A stretch of DNA of 64,000 bases from Basidiobolus meristosporus CBS 931.73. Its lineage: Eukaryota; Basidiobolomycota; Basidiobolomycetes; Basidiobolales; Basidiobolaceae. The stretch covers positions 57,075 through 121,074 of the forward strand of contig MCFE01000234.1 in the NCBI GenBank assembly GCA_002104905.1, given 5' to 3'. The notes beneath the pieces were generated by a model. It was given only the letters and a program-made list of their open reading frames with translations, was not told where the DNA came from and ran no database searches. Positions 58,841 to 64,000 of this stretch are shown here, in pieces (the stretch's first letter is position 1; each line of letters begins with the position of its first letter). Made by a program: the position numbers and the translations under genes.

Positions 58841-61609
58841 CTACTGTTGTAGCTTTGATACAAGAGTGTGTAGCTGAGGGGAATTTGTAGGTAAGTTAAT
58901 AAGAAGTGATGATAGTTCTTCAGTGCTCAAGACACTGTTCAGTGGGAAGGGGGGTAGCAAGAGAGGTAAGAATGACTTGTGAACAACATTAATGAGGGGA
59001 ATGTGATAAGGATTGATATTCATCATAAAGGGAGTGTGCTGCTGCAGATATTGCTGCCAAAGGTCTGTCAAGTACTTCAGGTAGGCCAGCTTGGGTTTTT
59101 CTGACTGCAGAATATAGTGAGCAAACTTCTTGACTTCAGGATCTCCAAGTATAGTTCTCCAGCAGGAGCCAGGTGTTGTGTGGTGTGTTCTCTTCCAGTC
59201 CTTAATCAGTGGGTTGTTACAGTTGTGAAGTCTGAGGTATAATCTGGTTCTAAGGTAGAGAAGTCTGATCTTATAGGGCATAAACCCAAAAGCACCAAGA
59301 ATAGCATGTCTGTAGGGGCATTCAGGCAAATGAGGCACCAAGGAGGTAATGCACCATACTGCAAACTTGTCAAGCTTAGTGCAGTCTCTAGAAGTAAGAG
59401 AGAGAAGTGGTAAGCCAAATTCCAGGACAGGGAAGACAAACTGCTTGAGTAGAAGGAGGCAGCTGGGAGCTGAAGTTGTAGGAGGAGTAACAGCCAGTAG
59501 CTTGTGGAGTGCCTGTCTTGCCAGGATAATTCTCTTCTTCAGGTGTGCTCCAGAGTCTAGTCCAGTAGGAAGGAAAGGAAAGCCAAGATATGTAGCAGAA
59601 ACCTGAGCAGGTAGAGTGGAGTTCTCCAAGTTGATGGGAAAGCCCAAAGGTACTGTCTTTGCAATGGAAAGCTGGAGATTATTCTTCTGCAGATACTGGT
59701 GGATGGTCTGGGAGTCTTGTTGCACATTGGAGGAGGATATTCTGATGTCATCAGCAAAGAGAGTAACCAGGCAGTCAGCTGAGAGTCTTGGGAAATCATT
59801 CAGGAAGATGGCAAACAGTATAGGACCAAGCACAGAGCCTTGAACCACTCCATTAGGAACTGAGAACACAGCTGATTGCTCACTTGGGTGCAGAATTCTT
59901 GCTTGTGGATCCAGAAACAGAGACCTGACAAGGAGGGTGAGAGAGGTACTGGAGAAGCATTGCAACTTGGACCAAAGCAGATTTCTGTCAACTGAATCAA
60001 AGGCCTTAGTAATATCAAACAGAACAGAGGGATACTTGCACTGGAGAGAGTGATCTTGGCTAAGTATGACTGCATATTCCAAGGAGAGGCCAGGAACAAA
60101 GCCAAACTGTGCAGGATGAAAATGAAGGGAGTCAGAGTAGAGCTCCTGAGCAAGCAGAAGCTCAAACACCTTTCTGCAGGTGGGCAGCAGAGATATTGGC
60201 CTGTAGGAGCTAGGATCCAGGTGCTTTCCTTTACCCTTGTACAGTGGCAGAACATTTGCAAAGGACCATTCCTCAGGAGTAGAAAGCTGGGCTGAGCATT
60301 GCTGAAACAGTGGAAGCAGAAGTGCAGACATGGCCTTGGTACTAGTCTTCAGAAGCTCATAGGAGATTGTGTCCACACCTGGAGCAGTAGAGTTGGGAAG
60401 CCTCTTGAGCACATTATGGATTCTCCTTTGATCAAGTGCAAGTGGGATGGGCAGAGTCTTGAAGTCAGGATGAAAGCCAGGAGTTGAGTACTGCTTTGTA
60501 GAGAAGAAGATGTTAGCCAGCTGTTCTGTTGAAGGTAACTTCCTGGAAGAGGGCCTCATTGCCCTGTAGAGTCTTGATACTGTTCTTGTTATAGAGTTGG
60601 AAGATTGCAGAGGCAAGGAACTCATAATATGATCCCGGAGCTGAGTATGCAGAGTGTGGTGAATTGCCTTGGAGTGGTGTATTGCTGTCAGGAGGAGTTT
60701 CTCTGTTTTTGGGTTAGGGAAGCTCAGGTAGCTTTGTTGCAGGGCTGAAACAATGGATTCCCATTTTCTTGAGGTAACAGCAGTAGTCTTGCATGGCAGT
60801 GAGAGGGAGGCAGACACCAGAATCAGATGCTTCACAAAGAGCCAGGCAAAGTTGAGATCATCTGGCAGAGAAAGTAGCAAACTGGCAAGCTTCAAGTAGT
60901 TCCCAAAGTCTTTCTTCTGATTCTTGGTAGCTTTGTGGGTGAGCACAGTAAGTTTTGGCAGCTTCTTCTTCACAACTGGTTGCATAGAAAGGGACCAGGC
61001 TGGGTGGTCAGAGGCTCTCAAGGATCCTAGCTCAGCTCCAGAGAATTGCTTAACTTCATTCACAAAGTAGAGGGCAGCAGCAGAAGGGCAGATCCAGTCA
61101 ACACATCTTTTCTCAGATTGAGCACCTAGTGCTAGCAGGTGGCTTTCTCTCAGGAAGTTCAGTAGGAATGTAGACCTTGGCTTCATTCTTGCAGTCAGAG
61201 TAGTCTTGTTCTCAGGATGGGGAATGTTGAGATCTCCAAGCAAGATAACAGGTGTTGATATAGATTGTTGGTATTGCTGAACCTTCTGGCATATAACTTG
61301 CACTTCCTGAAGGGCTAGACTTGGAGGCAGATAGCAGAGCACCAGACTGATAGTTGGCAACTGGAGAGCAGCACAGTAAGGGGAGTAAAGAGGAACACAG
61401 AGCTGAGGAGTATTGATGGTAGAAGAGATGAAGCAGATAGAGGAGGTATTCTTTGTTCTAGGAGTAGAAAAGCAATATAGATTAGTCAAAAGTATAGAGG
61501 GTAGCTGGACATCAATCAAACACAGGAGGGAAAATCTTGAAAGAAGTCTCTCTAGAGTTGGTCTTGATGGCTGTATGCTGTTGCAGTTAAGCAACAGAAC
61601 TTCAGGTAG
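58841..61609 (-). CDS. ORF2: EEP endonuclease and reverse transcriptase (922 codons after the ORF1 stop)
   Basis: This is the replication enzyme of the LINE. Counting from the codon after UGA, an exonuclease-endonuclease-phosphatase domain spans about 1-210: LNCNSI near residue 7, LIDVQL where the family usually has a catalytic Glu, LLGDLNIPH near 123, CVDWI near 170 and SDHPAW near 200. The reverse transcriptase follows: VLPLYKGKGKHLDPSSYRP, FDITKAFDSVD, QGSVLGPILFAIFLNDF and the catalytic FADD near 618-621. The thumb and a C-terminal region without the usual RNase H or zinc knuckle complete it. No ATG precedes residue 142, which is beyond the endonuclease GDLN motif, so it cannot start independently with a complete endonuclease. 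The frame is continuous with ORF1 across one UGA. Confidence 0.93.
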   Translation of the reverse strand, partial: LPEVLLLNCNSIQPSRPTLERLLSRFSLLCLIDVQLPSILLTNLYCFSTPRTKNTSSICFISSTINTPQLCVPLYSPYCAALQLPTISLVLCYLPPSLALQEVQVICQKVQQYQQSISTPVILLGDLNIPHPENKTTLTARMKPRSTFLLNFLRESHLLALGAQSEKRCVDWICPSAAALYFVNEVKQFSGAELGSLRASDHPAWSLSMQPVVKKKLPKLTVLTHKATKNQKKDFGNYLKLASLLLSLPDDLNFAWLFVKHLILVSASLSLPCKTTAVTSRKWESIVSALQQSYLSFPNPKTEKLLLTAIHHSKAIHHTLHTQLRDHIMSSLPLQSSNSITRTVSRLYRAMRPSSRKLPSTEQLANIFFSTKQYSTPGFHPDFKTLPIPLALDQRRIHNVLKRLPNSTAPGVDTISYELLKTSTKAMSALLLPLFQQCSAQLSTPEEWSFANVLPLYKGKGKHLDPSSYRPISLLPTCRKVFELLLAQELYSDSLHFHPAQFGFVPGLSLEYAVILSQDHSLQCKYPSVLFDITKAFDSVDRNLLWSKLQCFSSTSLTLLVRSLFLDPQARILHPSEQSAVFSVPNGVVQGSVLGPILFAIFLNDFPRLSADCLVTLFADDIRISSSNVQQDSQTIHQYLQKNNLQLSIAKTVPLGFPINLENSTLPAQVSATYLGFPFLPTGLDSGAHLKKRIILARQALHKLLAVTPPTTSAPSCLLLLKQFVFPVLEFGLPLLSLTSRDCTKLDKFAVWCITSLVPHLPECPYRHAILGAFGFMPYKIRLLYLRTRLYLRLHNCNNPLIKDWKRTHHTTPGSCWRTILGDPEVKKFAHYILQSEKPKLAYLKYLTDLWQQYLQQHTPFMMNINPYHIPLINVVHKSFLPLLLPPFPLNSVLSTEELSSLLINLPTNSPQLHTLVSKLQQ

Positions 61610-61612
61610 TCA
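61607..61612 (-). promoter_or_regulatory. Candidate stop-codon readthrough site UGA-CUA
   Basis: The ORF1 stop TGA is followed immediately by CTA and then CCT GAA in the same frame as ORF2. UGA followed by CUA is the best known leaky stop context in eukaryotes and their viruses. Readthrough would give a 1434-residue ORF1-ORF2 fusion. Confidence 0.65.
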
Positions 61613-63145
61613 GGCAGAGGTTGTAGCTTCTTCAGAGGCAGCATTAACAATGTGACCTGCAGAGTCCCAGAGCTCTTCAAATGGTGCATCACTTAAGTCA
61701 GCAAGGAGGGAAATGGCATGGTTCTTGAGGAAGTATGCCACATCATAGGAGGGGGCTTGTCTCTTGATGGCAGCAAAGAAAGACAGAATGGCAACATGGG
61801 CTGGAGGCTTGTTGAACAGTAGAGAGTCAGAGGATTCTGATTCTTCAGGCACTATCTTGAAGTCAGTTTTCAGCCAGTTAAGGTTCTTCTCCACAAAGGC
61901 AACAAATGGGTCAGCAATGTTTTGGTCTAGGATAACCTCCAGAATCTTCCCTTTTCTCCAGGCCAGGTTGACAATTCTTGAGAGCTGAATATTGCATGCC
62001 TTGAGTGCTTTCCTGATGTTGGAAATGGGGGTCCAGGGAACTTGCTTCAAGTACACCACAGTCCAGGTAGAAGCTGGTGGTAGGTTTGCTGGGGGCTTGT
62101 AAGTCCTTCTGTGTTGCAATGGAGCTGCAGTAGTCAGATTGGAGTCCACATTCTCAGTAGAAGGTTTTCTTGATGTGTCTTGCTGAATAGTACTGGAGCT
62201 GGATGTGCTGATAATTCTTGCTAGAACCTTGCCTGCATAAGTCTGAGGTATAGCTGAGGTGACTGTAGAGGTGGTGGCAGCTGGTGCAGGTGGAGAGGCA
62301 GAGACTGAAGCAGGAACTGAGGTCACCTGGGAGAAGGCAGTAGAAGCAGGTTTTCTGGGAGGAACAGAGTTCACTATCCAGTTGTTCTGTAAAACACTGG
62401 AGTAGCTTTTCTGTGGAACAGGATCTTGCTCTTGAACAGGAACAGAAGCAGGAGGCTGGGGCTGAGCAGTAGTGGTAAGGCAGTGGCACTCCAAGGAAGC
62501 TTTTTGCAAGGCATCTCTGGCAGTTTTCAGGGCAGTATTGGCTTCATTCTTGAGCTTCTTGCATTGGGCATCCAGTCTCTTGTTTTCAATAGCCAGGGCA
62601 GTATTGGCAGCCTCTAAATCAGCAATTCTCTTCTCAATTGCAAGGAATCTCTGAAGAAATGCATCAGTAGAAGTGCTGGCATCTGGGAGAGCAGTGGCAG
62701 GAATAGAGTCCATTGACAGTGGGCTTCTTGGAGGCAAGGAAAGTGGACTGGCAGATTCAGGCACAAAAGGAGATATCCTGGCAGGAGGAGAAGGAGTATC
62801 CAAGGCAGTAACAGAGGCAATTCTTGTTGGTGAAGCAGCAGCAGGGGAGGCAAGCCTGTTCAAAAACTGGGCAGGAGAGAGTGCTTGAGGAGAGGGAGTC
62901 TTCAGCTTGCCAAGCATGTCTTCCATCAGAGTGATACCAATATTCCTGGTGCATTTGCAGAGAAAAGTAAGCTTCCTGAGTCTGCCAGCTCTTCCATTCC
63001 TTCTGATAGTTCCTTTGTTTCCACAGTTGGGGCAAGAAATCTTCTTGACAGACTTGTCAAAGCAATCAAGAACCTTCCTTTCAGGTGTAGTGGGCTCCTG
63101 TTGAGGTTTTGGTGGCATATCCAGAGTTTCAGCTTCAAATTTCAT
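61610..63145 (-). CDS. ORF1: LINE nucleic-acid-binding protein (511 aa)
   Basis: This is the presumed RNA-binding partner that packages the element transcript. The first ATG (MKFEAETLDM) is at 63145. The frame is open upstream to near the element's 5' end, but only through a TTG. Visible parts are a zinc-ribbon-like segment CPNCGNKGTIRRNG...LCKC (Cys38, 41, 63, 65), a Pro/Ser-rich linker (about 82-160) and a heptad-rich coiled coil (161-220). After another low-complexity linker comes an RRM-like fold at about 361-425 (WTVVYLKQVPW ... ILEVILDQ), then a helical acidic C-terminus. Many LINE ORF1 proteins use RRM plus CCHC knuckles. The N-terminal zinc ribbon seen here is more like those of bacterial insertion-sequence proteins. 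It ends in UGA, in frame with ORF2. Confidence 0.85.
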   Translation of the reverse strand: MKFEAETLDMPPKPQQEPTTPERKVLDCFDKSVKKISCPNCGNKGTIRRNGRAGRLRKLTFLCKCTRNIGITLMEDMLGKLKTPSPQALSPAQFLNRLASPAAASPTRIASVTALDTPSPPARISPFVPESASPLSLPPRSPLSMDSIPATALPDASTSTDAFLQRFLAIEKRIADLEAANTALAIENKRLDAQCKKLKNEANTALKTARDALQKASLECHCLTTTAQPQPPASVPVQEQDPVPQKSYSSVLQNNWIVNSVPPRKPASTAFSQVTSVPASVSASPPAPAATTSTVTSAIPQTYAGKVLARIISTSSSSTIQQDTSRKPSTENVDSNLTTAAPLQHRRTYKPPANLPPASTWTVVYLKQVPWTPISNIRKALKACNIQLSRIVNLAWRKGKILEVILDQNIADPFVAFVEKNLNWLKTDFKIVPEESESSDSLLFNKPPAHVAILSFFAAIKRQAPSYDVAYFLKNHAISLLADLSDAPFEELWDSAGHIVNAASEEATTSA

Positions 63146-63186
63146 TTTTGAGATTTTTGGGTGATTTTTGATGGGCGGGATCAAAA

Positions 63187-63199
63187 TTAGGGTTAGGGT
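63187..63199 (+). repeat. Internal telomeric tract at the 5' junction of the full-length LINE
   Basis: TTAGGGTTAGGGTT directly adjoins the 5' end of the LINE leader. Confidence 0.85.
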
Positions 63200-63340
63200 T
63201 GCGCGCTGTGACTGCTTTTTACGATCGCAAGGTCAGATCCTAGGAAAAAATAAAAATAGTTAGTAAAGGTGATTTAATGGATGGATGGATGGATTCGGAG
63301 TCAGATTCAATCAAAAAATCAAATCGTTGACTAATTTAAA
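63200..63340. other. ~140-bp unassigned segment between telomeric tracts
   Basis: Unlike the surrounding elements it contains several CpG dinucleotides (GCGCGC, ACGATCGC, TTCGG) and four GGAT units near 63280. It has no hairpin tail and no similarity that I can see to other parts of the window. It may be a remnant of another insertion or of unique subtelomeric DNA. Confidence 0.4.
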
Positions 63341-63342
63341 GA

Positions 63343-63362
63343 GGGTTAGGGTTAGGGTTAGG
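63343..63362 (+). repeat. Internal telomeric tract before the terminal non-autonomous element
   Basis: Three TTAGGG units are followed by GGGG, joined to the 3' tail of the next element. Confidence 0.9.
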
Positions 63363-63441
63363 GGGGAGGAAAGTCACCAAGTGGTGAAATCTTTATTTAC
63401 TTATGACAAGTATCTAAAGAAGCCAAGTTAATCTGAAGTTA

Positions 63442-63570
63442 TTCCTAGAAAGCTAGGTCTGAGAGATATCTTCCTGGTAAGCCAGGTCTGAGAGTTGAGA
63501 AGCTGAGTGGTAATATATTTCCTAGTTAGCTAGGTCTGAGAGTGGTTTCCTGGAAAGCCAGGCCTGAGAA
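63442..63570. repeat. Four tandem 24-nt hairpin units with compensatory changes
   Basis: Units at 63442-63465, 63471-63494, 63519-63542 and 63547-63570 follow TTCCTRGnnAGCYAGGYCTGAGA. Each forms a 5-bp stem: CCTAG/CTAGG in units 1 and 3, CCTGG/CCAGG in units 2 and 4. The middle pair changes on both sides at once, so pairing is preserved. Confidence 0.8.
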
Positions 63571-63810
63571 GTGAGAATCTGAATATATCTGAGCTAAGTT
63601 ATACTGGTTTGCGGTAGCTGAATTGTGGCCGGAATGGCCAGTAGACTGGGGGAACTGAGGTGTATTTCTGGGCGATCACTGGCCAAATTTACTAGGCAAA
63701 TCTGGCCAAGTAGCATTTCAAGGATTTCAGCCAATCAGAGCCTTTACTTTGCCCGATGGTTGATCAAGCCATCTCCCAATGAGCACACATCAATTTATTA
63801 ATCAAATTTT

Positions 63811-63884
63811 GCTGGATCCAGGATTTGAACCCACAACCATGGGTATGGAAGGGTTAGGGATAACCACAAGGCTAAGTGTTCTTG
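63811..63884 (-). promoter_or_regulatory. tRNA-like segment with polymerase III A and B boxes
   Basis: On the minus strand TAGCCTTGTGG (A-box-like) is followed 32 nt later by GGTTCAAATCC, a perfect B box. The acceptor and T stems pair poorly, so it is not a functional tRNA. The placement at the 5' end of a short retroelement fits an internal pol III promoter. Confidence 0.5.
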
Positions 63885-64000
63885 GTTAGGGTTAGGGTTA
63901 GGGTTAGGGTTAGGGTTAGGGTTAGGGTTAGGGTTAGGGTTAGGGTTAGGTTAGGGTTAGGGTTAGGGTTAGGGTTAGGGTTAGGTTAGGGTTAGGGTTA
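63884..64000 (+). repeat. Terminal telomere array (TTAGGG)n
   Basis: About 19 TTAGGG units run to the end of the window in the G-rich orientation, with two TTAGG variants. This orientation marks the right side as the chromosome end. Confidence 0.97.

Larger units (their letters stand above)
58782..63186 (-). mobile_element. Full-length telomere-joined non-LTR retrotransposon (~4.4 kb)
   Basis: This minus-strand element has a short 5' leader (about 41 nt), ORF1 (63145-61610), ORF2 in the same frame (61609-58841) and a 3' UTR of about 58 nt with AATAAA and the TCACC-loop-GGTGA hairpin. Both ends abut telomeric repeats: TTAGGGTTAGGG at 63187-63199 beyond the 5' end and at 58771 beyond the 3' end. 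There is no poly(A) tail. The 3' end instead runs into C-rich CCCCCCTAACCC. Both frames are open throughout except for the single UGA between them, so this copy may be active. Confidence 0.9.
63363..63884 (-). mobile_element. Non-autonomous telomere-joined retroelement (SINE-like, 522 bp)
   Basis: Telomeric repeats flank both ends. The left (3') end has the same tail as the LINEs: GAGGAAAGTCACCAAGTGGTGAAAT followed by CTTTATTTA and AAGAAGCCAAG. The right (5') end carries a tRNA-like segment (63811-63884), and the body contains four tandem hairpin units (63442-63570). There is no open frame of note. Tail similarity is closest to the diverged LINE at 58389-58769. The combination of a polymerase III-type head and a LINE-type tail is the definition of a SINE. 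It is the most terminal element, so it is the latest insertion if growth is at the end. Confidence 0.65.

Noticed and set aside
63437-63570. CRISPR array
   Set aside because: Units of 24 nt have 4-25 nt irregular spacing, are self-palindromic and lie in a eukaryotic telomere. There are no spacers of constant length.
63811-63884. Functional tRNA gene
   Set aside because: The A and B boxes are present, but acceptor and T stems do not pair and the anticodon arm is not credible. It fits a tRNA-derived promoter better.

Overview
The window is a eukaryotic chromosome end. It finishes in a TTAGGG telomere array at 63884-64000. The short GT-AG introns (about 50-105 nt), compact genes, TATA-driven small secreted proteins and transposon types (Tnp2 DNA transposons, Ty1/copia, a telomere-joined LINE) suggest a fungus. 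The lineage cannot be fixed from sequence alone.

Layout. (1) 1-28.7 kb is AT-rich, CpG-poor and essentially all transposon wreckage. It holds decayed Tnp2 (CACTA-type) transposase copies, three families of solo LTRs with target-site duplications provable from uninterrupted copies inside the window, long-armed foldback elements, a 181-bp MITE and a broken Ty1/copia element with both LTRs. (2) 28.7-40.4 kb is a GC-richer gene island with three confident genes: a six-exon POP2/CAF1 deadenylase (minus), intron-less translation elongation factor 2 (plus) and a five-exon NIPA-type magnesium transporter (plus). (3) 41-48.3 kb is again repeats (copia and Tnp2 remnants). (4) 48.3-56.2 kb is low-density subtelomeric DNA with two small secreted proteins and one LuxI/FeeM-like acyltransferase candidate. 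(5) 56.2-63.9 kb is a head-to-tail array of retroelements, all in the same orientation, most separated by telomeric repeats or single remnant units, leading into the terminal telomere.

The most interesting system is region 5. A full-length non-LTR retrotransposon (58782-63186) carries ORF1 and an endonuclease/RT ORF2 in one reading frame, separated only by a UGA stop in the context UGA-CUA, and ORF2 has no ATG before its endonuclease core. Its 3' end faces the centromere and abuts TTAGGG repeats, the polarity expected if reverse transcription is primed from the G-rich 3' end of a chromosome. All elements share a 3' hairpin (TCACC-loop-GGTGA) with variable loops. A 522-bp non-autonomous element next to the terminal telomere combines a tRNA-like 5' head, four tandem hairpins with compensatory changes, and the LINE-type 3' tail. 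It looks like a telomere-targeted SINE.
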